Positions 1 to 7,070 of a DNA stretch of 36,366 nt are shown in pieces (within the stretch, counting starts at the first letter, position 1; every line of letters begins with the position of its first letter). This stretch comes from Chthoniobacterales bacterium (GTDB taxonomy: Bacteria; Verrucomicrobiota; Verrucomicrobiia; Chthoniobacterales; JACTMZ01), in NCBI GenBank assembly GCA_018883245.1, contig VEQL01000027.1:1-36366 (forward strand), read 5' to 3'. The translations under genes were made by a program, and so were the position numbers. The notes under the pieces are model-generated. The model worked only from the letters and a program-made list of their open reading frames with translations. It did not search any database and was not told where the DNA came from.

Positions 1-5
1 AAAGA

Positions 6-30
6 GGACAGTTGAAAAGTGAAGTTCTGC
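6..30. repeat. IS3 element, inner part of the left inverted repeat
   Basis: GGACAG (6-11) and TGAAGTTCTGC (20-30) match the reverse complement of 1335-1359 with the same spacing. This marks the left terminal region of the insertion sequence; the outermost bases are outside the window. Confidence 0.75.
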
Positions 31-52
31 GCCATTAGAAGGAGCAGAACCA

Positions 53-379
53 ATGAAACGGAGTCGATTCAGCGAGGAGCAAATTATCGGGATCTTGCGA
101 GAGGTCCAAGGAGGGGGCAACACGCGCGCGGTCTGCGCGGCCCACAACATCAGCGAAGGCACCTACTATGCTTGGAAGCGCAAGTATGGCGGTATGGATG
201 TGAGTGAGGCGCGGCGTTTGCGGGCGTTGGAGGATGAACCGAGCGAAGCGAGATAGCCTGCCGCAGGCAGCCCGAAGGGCGAGGCGAAGCCGAGGCAAAA
301 CGCGCGACTCAAGCGCATCATCGCCGACCTCAGCGTGCAGAACCACATCCTGAAAGAAGTTAACGCAAAAAAATGGTAA
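53..379 (+). pseudogene. IS3 OrfA (HTH, transposase N-terminal part), interrupted by an in-frame stop
   Basis: The ATG at 53 follows AAGGAG at 40-45, a good ribosome site. The protein opens MKRSRFSEEQIIGILRE and continues through an HTH_8-type domain to the conserved KYGGMDVSEARRL and ALEDE. After the GAA codon at 236-238 a 60-nt insert adds Pro-Ser-Glu-Ala-Arg and then TAG at 254-256. Reading resumes in the same frame at AAC (299-301) with NARLKRIIADL and ends KKW-TAA at 377-379, the normal end of this family. Without the insert the protein would be 88 residues. Function of intact homologues: DNA binding at the IS ends and formation of OrfAB by frameshifting. This copy encodes only a 67-residue truncated product unless the TAG is read through. 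Confidence 0.88.
236..302 (+). repeat. 67-bp repeat, copy 1 (60-nt hairpin insert in orfA)
   Basis: Positions 236-302 are identical to 1015-1081 over 67 bases and differ immediately outside. Removing 60 nt restores GAAAACG and the normal OrfA frame, so the insert is 60 nt (20 codons) placed after GAA. It holds GCGAAGC twice (once as GGCGAAGCC), GCCCGAAGGGC, and the palindrome GCCTGCCGCAGGC; most can fold as small hairpins with GAA loops. In the orfA frame it contains a single stop, TAG at 254-256. The exact ends are ambiguous by two bases because of the A run. No target duplication is evident. Confidence 0.9.
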
Positions 380-401
380 GCCCGTCTGCAAAAAGGCGGG
401 C
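367..401 (+). promoter_or_regulatory. Programmed -1 frameshift signal (A7 slippery site plus hairpin)
   Basis: Seven A's at 367-373 are phased as A-AAA-AAA in the orfA frame, and orfB lies in the -1 frame. Six nucleotides downstream, GCCCGTC (380-386) can pair with GGCGGGC (395-401) around an 8-nt loop. This is the arrangement used by IS3 elements to make an OrfAB fusion. An independent orfB ATG overlaps the last A (373-375). The signal is intact although both frames are now broken. Confidence 0.75.
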
Positions 402-1014
402 TGCCCAAAGGAGTGTGGAGAACGGCGCAGGGAGCAAATCGGCGGCTTGCCGTGCGTTGGGTCTGGCCAGATCCGGGCTGTATCGCCAAGCAAAGGCGAG
501 CGTGGAGAGCCGGCGCATCCGCAAGGAGGTGCTGGAACTCAGCGCCAAACATCCTCGCTACGGTTATCGGCGCATCACGGCGCTGTTGCGTCGTGAGGGC
601 TTCGAGGTCAACCCGAAGCGGGTGGCGCGCATCCGGCGAGAGGAAGGCATCAAGGTGAGCAAGAAGCAGCGACGCATGAGGCGCGTGGGAACATCGACCG
701 CGCAGCGGACCCGGGCCGAGAGGCCTCGGCAGGTCTGGAGTTGGGACTTTGTCGAAGACCAGACCGAGAACGGCAGCCGGTTCCGGATTTTGACGATCCT
801 CGACGAGTATACGCGCCAATGTGTGGCGATGCATGCAGCGTGGTCGATCCGGGCTGTGGACGTCATCACCGTCTTGGAAGCAGCTATTGCCCGCTACGGA
901 GCGCCAGAGCATCTGCGCAGCGACAACGGGCCGGAGTTCATTGCCTGCGCAATCCAAGACTGGCTTGGGGAAGCTTCCATCAAGACGATCTACATCACCC
1001 CGGGGAGCCCGTGG

Positions 1015-1081
1015 GAACCGAGCGAAGCGAGATAGCCTGCCGCAGGCAGCCCGAAGGGCGAGGCGAAGCCGAGGCAAAACG
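1015..1081 (+). repeat. 67-bp repeat, copy 2 (60-nt hairpin insert in orfB)
   Basis: This is an exact copy of 236-302, again flanked by GAA on the left and AACG on the right, and again in the phase that gives Pro-Ser-Glu-Ala-Arg-TAG (stop at 1033-1035). It sits directly after the codon for the catalytic glutamate of the DDE triad (PGSPWE followed by NGYIESF). I saw no third copy in the window. Confidence 0.9.
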
Positions 1082-1250
1082 GCTACATCGAAAGCTTCCA
1101 CGACAAGCTGCGCGACGAGTGCCTGAACCGAGAACTCTTCGGCAGCCTGCTTGAGGCACGCGTCATCCTCGAAACTTGGAGGATCGAATACAACGAGTCA
1201 CGTCCGCACAGCTCCCTGCGCTATTTGACGCCAGTGGAGTTCGTGCGGCG

Positions 1251-1303
1251 TAGCAACTCTGGACTCCGGTCGCCCTCCGGGCTCCCTACGTCCAGAGTTG
1301 CTA
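1251..1303. repeat. 53-bp palindromic insert near the end of orfB
   Basis: TAGCAACTCTGGAC (1251-1264) is the perfect reverse complement of GTCCAGAGTTGCTA (1290-1303), enclosing 25 nt that themselves contain CCGG pairs. The arms begin and end with TA, so the unit may be 49 nt flanked by a TA duplication. It interrupts the variable C-terminus of OrfB just after VEFVRR. It is not related in sequence to the 60-nt repeats. Confidence 0.7.
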
Positions 1304-1334
1304 TCAACACCAAAACCAAGCACAACCAACAACG

Positions 1335-1378
1335 GCAGAACTTCAGATCTGAGCTGTCCCACTTACGGGGTCAGGCCA
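1335..1378. repeat. IS3 element, right inverted repeat and terminus
   Basis: GCAGAACTTCA (1335-1345) and CTGTCC (1354-1359) mirror the left repeat. The sequence then runs to a terminal CA at 1377-1378, the usual IS3 end dinucleotide. The exact terminus is inferred because the left partner of its last 19 nt is not visible. Confidence 0.65.
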
Positions 1379-1419
1379 ATTGAAAATAAGTGGCTACTGA
1401 GCGGCCGCTGCGGACGGCG

Positions 1420-2403
1420 CTACAATTTGCAGGCCTTATCGATGGTCGTCAGTTCGTCGGGAGAGAAGGATGTGTTCTTCATTGCCCCAAGGTTGTCTTC
1501 AATCTGGCTCCAACGACTGGCACCGATGAGGACGGACGTGACGAAGGACTTCGCCAGCAACCATGCGATGGACATCTGGGCGAGGGATTGTCCGCGTTTT
1601 GCCGCGATGTCCGTTAACGCGCTCACTCGTCGCAGTTTCTCCTCGGTGACATGCTCCGGACGCAGAAAGCCGTCGGGTTTGCCCGCACGCGAATCCGGCG
1701 CGATGCCGTTGTTGTAACGTCCAGCCAGCAAACCTTGGGCGAGGGGACTGAACGGGATGCAGCCAATCCCGTCGCTCCGCAAAACTTCTGACAGTCCGTC
1801 TTCCACCCAGCGGTCGAAGAGATTGAAGACAGGTTGGTGGATGAGGAGCGGCACACCCTCGGCACGCAGGATATCGGCGGCGCGGCGTGTGATGTCCGCA
1901 TAATAGCTCGAGATACCGACGTAAAGAGCCTTACCTGATTTCACGGCGGTCACGAGTGCGCCCATGGTTTCTTCCAACGGTGTTTCGGGATCGGGGCGGT
2001 GGCTGTAAAAGATGTCCACGTAATCGAGTCCCATGCGTTGGAGACTTTGATCGAGGCTGGCTAGCAGATATTTCCGCGAGCCCCACTCGCCGTAAGGTCC
2101 GGGCCACATGTAATAGCCGGCTTTGGTCGATATGATGAGTTCATCCCGATGGGCGGCGAGATCTTCGCGAAGGATGCGTCCGAACGTTTGCTCCGCGCTG
2201 CCGGGTGGCGGACCGTAATTGTTTGCCAGATCGAAGTGCGTGACGCCGGCATCGAAGGATCGCAGCACCATCTCACGGGCGTTGGAATAATCATCATTCG
2301 CCCCAAAGTTGTGCCAAAGCCCCAGCGAAAGCGCGGGCAGTTTCAATCCGCTGCGTCCGCATCGGCGATACTCCATGGTTTCATAACCGACGGGGGAGGA
2401 CAT
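1420..2403 (-). CDS. gpr: Aldo/keto reductase, YghZ / L-glyceraldehyde 3-phosphate reductase type
   Basis: The 327-residue protein matches the E. coli YghZ/Gpr type along its length from memory: CGRSGLKLPALSLGLWHNFG, HFDLANNYGPPPGSAE, ISTKAGYYMWPGPYG, SRKYLLASLDQSLQRMGL and VTSVLIGASR. The AKR catalytic tetrad is present as Asp58, Tyr63, Lys94 and His135. E. coli Gpr reduces L-glyceraldehyde 3-phosphate and other aldehydes with NADPH in the cytosol; the same activity here is inferred. The ATG at 2403 lies 2 nt after the stop of the nucleotidyltransferase gene, so the two may share a transcript. The stop at 1420-1422 is only about 40 bp from the end of the insertion sequence, but the coding region looks complete. 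Confidence 0.9.
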   Translation of the reverse strand: MSSPVGYETMEYRRCGRSGLKLPALSLGLWHNFGANDDYSNAREMVLRSFDAGVTHFDLANNYGPPPGSAEQTFGRILREDLAAHRDELIISTKAGYYMWPGPYGEWGSRKYLLASLDQSLQRMGLDYVDIFYSHRPDPETPLEETMGALVTAVKSGKALYVGISSYYADITRRAADILRAEGVPLLIHQPVFNLFDRWVEDGLSEVLRSDGIGCIPFSPLAQGLLAGRYNNGIAPDSRAGKPDGFLRPEHVTEEKLRRVSALTDIAAKRGQSLAQMSIAWLLAKSFVTSVLIGASRWSQIEDNLGAMKNTSFSPDELTTIDKACKL

Positions 2404-2405
2404 GG

Positions 2406-2894
2406 CTATTGCTCTCCAGATTTTTTTCTGTGGCGAATTTCCTCCAGTTCGGCGGCGACCTCGAGGTCCTTGGCGCGCCCGGTCGATCGCTTGAGATGCA
2501 GCAATTTGTCAAGCGTGACCACGCGGCAGGAGTGACCGAAAACAATGCGCTCCTCGGTATCGGGAAGAAGTTCCTCGTAGGTCCGTCCTCCCGGAATTTC
2601 TCCGAACAGATCGAGATCGCCGAGCGCGGTGGTGAGCGTGAAATTCAACCCGAAAGCAACCGTCTTCGGGTCGAGGATGAAAGGAAGTCCGGCAGGAGCG
2701 CCTCGCAGTCTTGGGGAGTGTTGAGTAAGAGCTTCGCAAAGCCGCGCGATGTTTCCGGGACTACGGCGGTAAACGACGTCCACGTCATAGGTGGCCCTGG
2801 ACGAAGAGTGCGCTACTGCCGCGAGTCCGCCGATAAGGATGAACTCGACGCCGGCCGCGGAGAGCGCCGGGATCAGTTGCTCGAAACGGGTCAT
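2406..2894 (-). CDS. Nucleotidyltransferase-fold protein (MNT/AbiEii-like, DUF6036-like)
   Basis: This is a 162-residue protein starting at ATG 2894. The N-terminus has the minimal nucleotidyltransferase signature: IGG at 21-23, then Ser residues and DVDV with Asp37 and Asp39. The middle (FTLTTALGDLDLFGE) and the C-terminal DKLLHLKRSTGRAKDLEVAAELE stretch are typical of small stand-alone nucleotidyltransferases that pair with a short partner gene. Its ATG overlaps the TGA of the upstream 69-residue gene (ATGA), so translation is probably coupled. The substrate is unknown; relatives act on RNA, proteins or small molecules, or serve as toxins. A frame that reaches to 3110 exists, but the upstream part is in a different frame from the convincing 69-residue gene, so I use the internal ATG. 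Confidence 0.75.
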   Translation of the reverse strand: MTRFEQLIPALSAAGVEFILIGGLAAVAHSSSRATYDVDVVYRRSPGNIARLCEALTQHSPRLRGAPAGLPFILDPKTVAFGLNFTLTTALGDLDLFGEIPGGRTYEELLPDTEERIVFGHSCRVVTLDKLLHLKRSTGRAKDLEVAAELEEIRHRKKSGEQ

Positions 2895-3100
2895 TCTGCA
2901 GCAGGCACGGGGGGTTGGCTCGAACGGAGGGCCTCGACCAAGCGCATGAAGCTGGCGAATTTCTCCATCCTTTCCGGCACGGCCAGCTTCAGGTTTTCCT
3001 CGATCAAGCTGACATCGATACCTGAGCGGTAAAAGTCCAGCATGGCCGGCCAACTGCCGCGCCCTTCGACGCTTTCGTCGGTTTGTTGGCGAATATTCAT
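2891..3100 (-). CDS. Small protein of a nucleotidyltransferase two-gene module
   Basis: A 69-residue, mostly charged and helical protein with no signal peptide or membrane segment. The stretch IDVSLIEENLKLAVPERMEKF followed by a run of Arg, Leu and Glu resembles the short partner commonly found just before this kind of nucleotidyltransferase. Its TGA (2893-2891) overlaps the next ATG. By analogy it could be an antitoxin or a subunit; nothing in the sequence proves that. The start at ATG 3100 is the only reasonable one. Confidence 0.6.
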   Translation of the reverse strand: MNIRQQTDESVEGRGSWPAMLDFYRSGIDVSLIEENLKLAVPERMEKFASFMRLVEALRSSQPPVPAAE

Positions 3101-3186
3101 GCCAACGCAATTATGAGGCTGAACTGCAAATGTGGCAATGATCGGACGGCGCTAATCTGATGCCGTTGCTTGAAGCATGTCCGCAG

Positions 3187-3220
3187 CAAGAATGCCGTTC
3201 CTTGCGGAACGGCATTCTTG
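3187..3220. terminator. Strong hairpin between ahcY and the next minus-strand module
   Basis: CAAGAATGCCGTTCC (3187-3201) and its exact complement (3206-3220) enclose TTGC, a 15-bp perfect stem. On the plus strand it is followed by a T-rich stretch (TGTTTGTTTG); on the minus strand, the direction of all nearby genes, there is no U tract. It may separate ahcY from the nucleotidyltransferase module, or be a palindromic repeat. Confidence 0.5.
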
Positions 3221-3265
3221 TGTTTGTTTGATCTGTAAACTGGCAACTGAACACTGCCTACTCAT

Positions 3266-3286
3266 GTGGTCGCCGACGGCGACCAC
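3266..3286. terminator. Hairpin just after the ahcY stop codon
   Basis: GTGGTCGCC-GAC-GGCGACCAC is a perfect 9-bp stem with a 3-nt loop, 3 nt beyond the ahcY stop. No U tract follows on the minus strand, so it may stabilise the 3' end rather than terminate. Confidence 0.4.
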
Positions 3287-3289
3287 GTG

Positions 3290-4726
3290 TCAGTAGCGGT
3301 AGTGCTCGGGCTTGTAGGGACCTTCGACAGCAACGCCGAGGTATTCCGACTGCTCCTTGGTGAGCTTTGTCAGTTTGACGCCGATCTTCTCGAGGTGCAG
3401 GCGCGCGACTTCCTCGTCGAGCTTTTTCGGAAGGACATAGACGGCGGGTTTGTAGATGTCCTTGTTCTTCCACAGATCGAGCGCAGCCAGTGTCTGGTTG
3501 CTGAAGCTGTTGCTCATGACGAAGCTCGGGTGGCCGGTGGCACAGCCGAGGTTGACGAGGCGTCCTTCGGCGAGGAGGAATACTTCCTTGCCGTTCGGGA
3601 AGACGTATTTATCGAGCTGCGGCTTGATGTTGACCTTCTTCACGCCGGGCAGGCTGTTCAGTTTGTCCACCTGGATCTCATTGTCGAAGTGGCCGATGTT
3701 CGCGATGACCGCCTGGTCCTTCATCTTGGAGATGTGGTCGGCGGTGATGACGTCCTTGTTGCCGGTCGTCGTGATGTAGATGTCGCCGCGGCCGAGGGTG
3801 TCCTCGAGCGTGGTGACTTCGAAGCCTTCCATCGCGGCCTGCAGGGCGTTGATCGGGTCGATCTCGGTGACAATGACGCGCGCGCCTTGTCCGCGCAGCG
3901 ACTGGGCCGAACCCTTGCCGACGTCGCCGTATCCGCAGACCACGGCGACCTTGCCGGAGATCATCACGTCGAGCGCGCGGTTGAGTCCGTCCACCAGTGA
4001 ATGGCGGCACCCGTAGAGGTTGTCGAACTTCGACTTGGTCACCGAGTCGTTGACGTTGAACGCGGGGACAAGAAGTTTTCCGACTTCCTGGAGCTTGTAG
4101 AGCCGGTGGACGCCGGTCGTGGTTTCCTCGGAGACGCCTTTCCATTCCTTGACCAATTCGTGGAACACAAAAGGGTTTTCGGCGTGGATGCTCTTGAGCA
4201 GGTCTTTTATAACTTTCTCTTCGTGGCTCCCGCTGGGCGAATTCACCCAATCGTCGCCTTCCTCCATTTCGTAGCCTTTATGGAGCAGCAGCGTGACATC
4301 GCCGCCGTCATCGACGACGAGCTGCGGGCCTTTGCCCTCGGGATTGACGATGGCTTTCCAAGTGCAGTCCCAATACTCCTCGAGCGTCTCGCCTTTCCAT
4401 GCGAAGACGGGAATGCCGGCGGCGGCGATGGCCGCGGCCGCTTGGTCCTGCGTGGAGAAAATGTTGCAGCTGGCCCAGCGGACGTCAGCGCCGAGTTCGA
4501 CGAGCGTCTCGATGAGCACGGCCGTCTGGATGGTCATGTGCAGCGAGCCGGTCACGCGCACGCCCTTCAGCGGTTTTTCCTTCGCGTATTTCTCGCGAAT
4601 GGCCATCAAGCCGGGCATTTCCTTCTCGGCGATTTCGATTTCTTTGCGGCCCCATTCGGCGAGGCTGAGGTCGGCGACTTTGAAGTCGTTGGTGACTTTG
4701 GTCTGTTTGATTGCGGCAGTGCTCAT
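3290..4726 (-). CDS. ahcY: S-adenosylhomocysteine hydrolase
   Basis: A cytosolic enzyme that splits S-adenosylhomocysteine into adenosine and homocysteine, relieving product inhibition of methyltransferases. At 478 residues it is full length. Visible family features are [16 protein letters not shown] (60-75), [31 protein letters not shown], the NAD-binding GYGDVGKG at 265-272, NIGHFDNEI, and the C-terminal KPEHYRY that closes the active site. It lies 55 nt downstream of metK on the same strand with no obvious terminator between, so both are probably transcribed from the promoter next to the 6027-6060 palindrome. The start at ATG 4726 gives the normal N-terminal length. Confidence 0.97.
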   Translation of the reverse strand: MSTAAIKQTKVTNDFKVADLSLAEWGRKEIEIAEKEMPGLMAIREKYAKEKPLKGVRVTGSLHMTIQTAVLIETLVELGADVRWASCNIFSTQDQAAAAIAAAGIPVFAWKGETLEEYWDCTWKAIVNPEGKGPQLVVDDGGDVTLLLHKGYEMEEGDDWVNSPSGSHEEKVIKDLLKSIHAENPFVFHELVKEWKGVSEETTTGVHRLYKLQEVGKLLVPAFNVNDSVTKSKFDNLYGCRHSLVDGLNRALDVMISGKVAVVCGYGDVGKGSAQSLRGQGARVIVTEIDPINALQAAMEGFEVTTLEDTLGRGDIYITTTGNKDVITADHISKMKDQAVIANIGHFDNEIQVDKLNSLPGVKKVNIKPQLDKYVFPNGKEVFLLAEGRLVNLGCATGHPSFVMSNSFSNQTLAALDLWKNKDIYKPAVYVLPKKLDEEVARLHLEKIGVKLTKLTKEQSEYLGVAVEGPYKPEHYRY

Positions 4727-4781
4727 AGTTTTTGAGTCTTCGAGGGTTTAAGGACGGGTGTTGGTGTTGATTCGGGCGGAA

Positions 4782-5966
4782 TTATTTCAAACCCGCTTTC
4801 CGGCGGAGTTCTTTGGCTTTCGACGTGTCTTCCCACGGTGCCCATTTGAGGCCGGACTTGTGTCCGAAGTGACCGTAGTTGGTCGTCTTGCTGTAGATGG
4901 GGCGCAGGAGGTTGAGTTGCTTGACGATGTCGGCGGGTTTGAAGCTGAAGGTGCTCAGCACCGCACGCTGGAGTTTGCGCTCGCTGACTTTGTTCGTGCC
5001 GAAGGTCTCGATCGTCACGGAAACCGGCTTCGGATAGCCGATGGCGTAGGCGAACTGGATTTCGGCGCGGTCAGCGAGGCCGGCGGCCACGATGTTCTTC
5101 GCCACCCAGCGGGCCATGTAGGCCGCGCTGCGATCCACCTTGCTCGGGTCCTTGCCGCTGAACGCGCCGCCGCCGTGACGACCCATGCCGCCGTAGCTGT
5201 CCACGATGATCTTGCGTCCGGTGAGTCCGGCGTCGCCCTGCGGTCCGCCGATGACGAACTTGCCCGTCGGATTGACCAGATACTCGGTATTTTTGGTGAG
5301 CATCTTGGCGGGAAGGACCTTTTTGATCAGCTCGTTGATGATGAATTTTTCAATCGTCGCGTGGGAAACGTTCGCCGCGTGCTGCGTCGAAACGACGACG
5401 GCAGTGATCTCCTTCGGCTTGCCGTTGACGTAGCGGACGGAAACTTGGGTCTTGGCGTCCGGACGAAGCCACGGAGCTTTGCCGCTCTTGCGGATCTTGG
5501 TAAGGGCGCGGCCCAAGCGGTGCGCGAACATGATCGGCGCGGGCATGAGTTCGGGCGTCTCGTCGCAGGCGAATCCGAACATCAACCCTTGGTCGCCGGC
5601 TCCCTGCTCGGAGGTCTTTTTGCCTTTGGCCTTTTTTGCATCGACGCCCTGAGCGATGTCCTGGCTTTGCTGGGTGATCGCCTTGGTGATTATGACTTTG
5701 TCGGCGTGGAAAACATCGTCGTCGTTGACATAGCCGATCTCGCGGATGGCGTTGCGGACGATTTTTTCGAAATCGAGATTGGCGTTCGTGGTGATTTCTC
5801 CGGCGAGCACGACCATGTTGCTCTTCACGAGGGTCTCGCAGGCCACGCGGCTTTTTTTGTCCTGCCCGAGGCATGCGTCGAGGACGGCGTCGGAGATGGT
5901 GTCGCAAACTTTGTCGGGGTGGCCTTCGCCGACCGACTCGGAAGAAAAGATGTAGTCAGAAGTCAT
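4782..5966 (-). CDS. metK: S-adenosylmethionine synthetase
   Basis: This enzyme makes S-adenosylmethionine from methionine and ATP in the cytosol. The protein shows [16 protein letters not shown] near the N-terminus, the ATP-site motif [10 protein letters not shown], and the phosphate loop [20 protein letters not shown] start at ATG 5966 (MTSDYIF), which gives 394 residues and fits the family N-terminus; an in-frame GTG at 5987 would add seven residues. No strong Shine-Dalgarno is seen before either. The gene is divergent from the ArsR-methyltransferase regulator, with a 34-bp palindrome 61-94 nt upstream of the chosen start. Co-transcription with ahcY is likely. Confidence 0.96.
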   Translation of the reverse strand: MTSDYIFSSESVGEGHPDKVCDTISDAVLDACLGQDKKSRVACETLVKSNMVVLAGEITTNANLDFEKIVRNAIREIGYVNDDDVFHADKVIITKAITQQSQDIAQGVDAKKAKGKKTSEQGAGDQGLMFGFACDETPELMPAPIMFAHRLGRALTKIRKSGKAPWLRPDAKTQVSVRYVNGKPKEITAVVVSTQHAANVSHATIEKFIINELIKKVLPAKMLTKNTEYLVNPTGKFVIGGPQGDAGLTGRKIIVDSYGGMGRHGGGAFSGKDPSKVDRSAAYMARWVAKNIVAAGLADRAEIQFAYAIGYPKPVSVTIETFGTNKVSERKLQRAVLSTFSFKPADIVKQLNLLRPIYSKTTNYGHFGHKSGLKWAPWEDTSKAKELRRKAGLK

Positions 5967-6026
5967 TGGAGTTGAGAGGTTGATCACACGCGGAATTGCC
6001 GGGCGTCGGCCTCGGTTTTTCCGCGT

Positions 6027-6060
6027 GACGCATCAACATATCATGATATTTTGATGCGTC
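6027..6060. promoter_or_regulatory. 34-bp palindromic operator between metK-ahcY and the ArsR regulator
   Basis: GACGCATCAA (6027-6036) and TTGATGCGTC (6051-6060) are exact inverted repeats. Between them ATATCATGATAT (6038-6049) is itself a perfect palindrome. Only one base pair of the whole 34-bp unit fails (C6037 against T6050). It sits in the 104-bp divergent gap, ending 10 nt before the regulator ATG. ATCA/TGAT half-sites recur at two scales, so two dimers could bind. Auto-regulation plus control of metK-ahcY is inferred from position. Confidence 0.85.
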
Positions 6061-6070
6061 CACCCGAAAA

Positions 6071-6991
6071 ATGCAGGGAACCCTCAAAATTCTCAAGCTG
6101 CTTTCCGACCCTACGCGGTTGCGCATCTTGCGGCTGCTCGGGCGGGAGGAACTGACTGTCGCCGAGCTGCAGCAGATTCTGGGCATGGGTCAGTCCCGCA
6201 CCAGCGCGCATCTGGCCCAGCTGAAGGTCGAGGGCTTGGTTTCCGACCGGCGCGCCGGGAAAAACATCTATTACACGCGCGGGGGCAAGGTGTCGGGAGC
6301 CGTTGCCGAGCTCGTCGAAAGCGGCGGCGAAGAATTGGCCGAGGGTGCGGCTGATGATGCCGCGGTGAAGCTGGTCCTTCGGAAGCGCCAGGACAAAGCG
6401 GGCGAGTATTTCAACCAGCTGGCCGGCAAGTTTGGTCGCACCTATGTGCCGGGGCGTTCTTGGCGGGCCTTGGCCCACGGGTTGTTGCGACTCCTGCCTC
6501 CGATGGTTATCGCCGACCTCGGGGCGGGCGAGGGAACGCTGTCGCAACTGCTCGCGCGCACGGCGAAAAAAGTGATCGCCATCGACAGTTCGCCGGCCAT
6601 GGTGGAATTCGGATCAAAGCTTGCGGCCGACCACGGCTTGAAAAATCTCGAATATCGTCTCGGGGAAATAGAGGCCCCTCCTATCAAGGCGGGCGCGGTT
6701 GATCTGGCGCTCTTCAGTCAGGCCCTGCACCACGCGGCGAGTCCGGGCAAAGCCCTTTCGGCTGCACACAGGATTCTCAAGCCGGGCGGACGCCTGCTGG
6801 TCCTCGATCTGCTCAGTCACTCGTTCGAGCAGGCTCGGACCCTCTATGCCCATGTGTGGCTCGGGTTTTCCGAGGTCGAATTGATGCGCCTCATCGAGAA
6901 GGCGGGGTTCAAGGATGTGGAGGTTTCCGTGGTCAGTCGCGAAGCCCGCGCCCCGCATTTCCAGACCGTGTTGGCCACGGCGCGGAAGTAG
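6071..6991 (+). CDS. ArsR-family HTH fused to a SAM-type methyltransferase domain; probable SAM-cycle regulator
   Basis: A 306-residue protein. Residues 5-70 form an ArsR winged helix (LKLLSDPTRLRILRLLGREE, then ELTVAELQQILGMGQSRTSAHL and a KNIYYT wing). Residues 140-260 form a class I methyltransferase fold with motif I DLGAGEG (149-155), acidic residues at 172, and a motif IV-like region around LALFSQALHH. No metal-binding cysteines of ArsR/SmtB type are visible. Divergent placement next to metK-ahcY across a strong palindrome suggests it senses SAM or SAH through its C-terminal domain, as SahR-type ArsR proteins sense SAH. Whether the domain still transfers methyl groups cannot be told. 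ATG 6071 follows the operator closely; no good ribosome site is seen. Confidence 0.88.
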   Translation: MQGTLKILKLLSDPTRLRILRLLGREELTVAELQQILGMGQSRTSAHLAQLKVEGLVSDRRAGKNIYYTRGGKVSGAVAELVESGGEELAEGAADDAAVKLVLRKRQDKAGEYFNQLAGKFGRTYVPGRSWRALAHGLLRLLPPMVIADLGAGEGTLSQLLARTAKKVIAIDSSPAMVEFGSKLAADHGLKNLEYRLGEIEAPPIKAGAVDLALFSQALHHAASPGKALSAAHRILKPGGRLLVLDLLSHSFEQARTLYAHVWLGFSEVELMRLIEKAGFKDVEVSVVSREARAPHFQTVLATARK

Positions 6992-7070
6992 AGGTTTCGC
7001 CCTTGGTTAATAACCTTGCGGCACGGTAGTGACGGATTCAGAGTCGCTACTCCCACATAATAAATCTTCT

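Larger units (their letters stand above)
1..1378 (+). mobile_element. IS3-family (IS407-like) insertion sequence, left tip outside the window, inactivated
   Basis: Two overlapping frames in the -1 relation typical of IS3 elements encode an HTH OrfA and a DDE integrase OrfB. Matching inner inverted repeats are seen: 6-30 (GGACAG at 6-11, TGAAGTTCTGC at 20-30) and 1335-1359 (GCAGAACTTCA at 1335-1345, CTGTCC at 1354-1359), with identical internal spacing. The right end probably closes with CAGGCCA at 1378, 19 nt beyond the inner repeat. By symmetry the left end should lie about 13 nt before the window, so no target duplication can be checked. The element carries three hairpin-forming inserts (236-302, 1015-1081, 1251-1303). 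The first two put a TAG into orfA and orfB, so this copy should not transpose unaided. The OrfA and OrfB style resembles the IS407 group; that subgroup call is from memory of the family. Confidence 0.9.
373..1383 (+). pseudogene. IS3 OrfB (DDE integrase, rve fold), interrupted by an in-frame stop
   Basis: OrfB starts with ATG 373 or by frameshift from OrfA. It shows an HTH_21 region (GYRRITALLRREGFEVN), the rve core with WSWDFVEDQTENG (first Asp), RSDNGPEFIA (second Asp) and PGSPWE (catalytic Glu). The 60-nt repeat follows that Glu codon and brings TAG at 1033-1035. The frame resumes at 1078 with NGYIESFHDKLRDECLNRE and RPHSSLRYLTPVEFVRR. A further palindromic insert at 1251-1303 follows, after which the frame runs to TGA at 1381-1383, just beyond the IS end. 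If all 53 nt of that palindrome are removed, the frame instead stops at TGA 1350-1352 inside the IS, which is more normal for the family. This copy is inactive unless the TAG is suppressed. Confidence 0.88.

Noticed and set aside
236-1081. CRISPR array made from the 67-bp repeats
   Set aside because: There are only two copies, 779 bp apart, each inside a transposase gene; no spacers and no cas genes.
36-1101. Minus-strand frames over the insertion sequence (for example 166-1101)
   Set aside because: They are antisense to recognisable OrfA and OrfB and contain the repeat translated twice; no family features.
5967-6026. SAM riboswitch in front of metK
   Set aside because: The leader is too short and lacks the stems of known SAM riboswitches; the palindrome at 6027-6060 and the divergent regulator explain control better.
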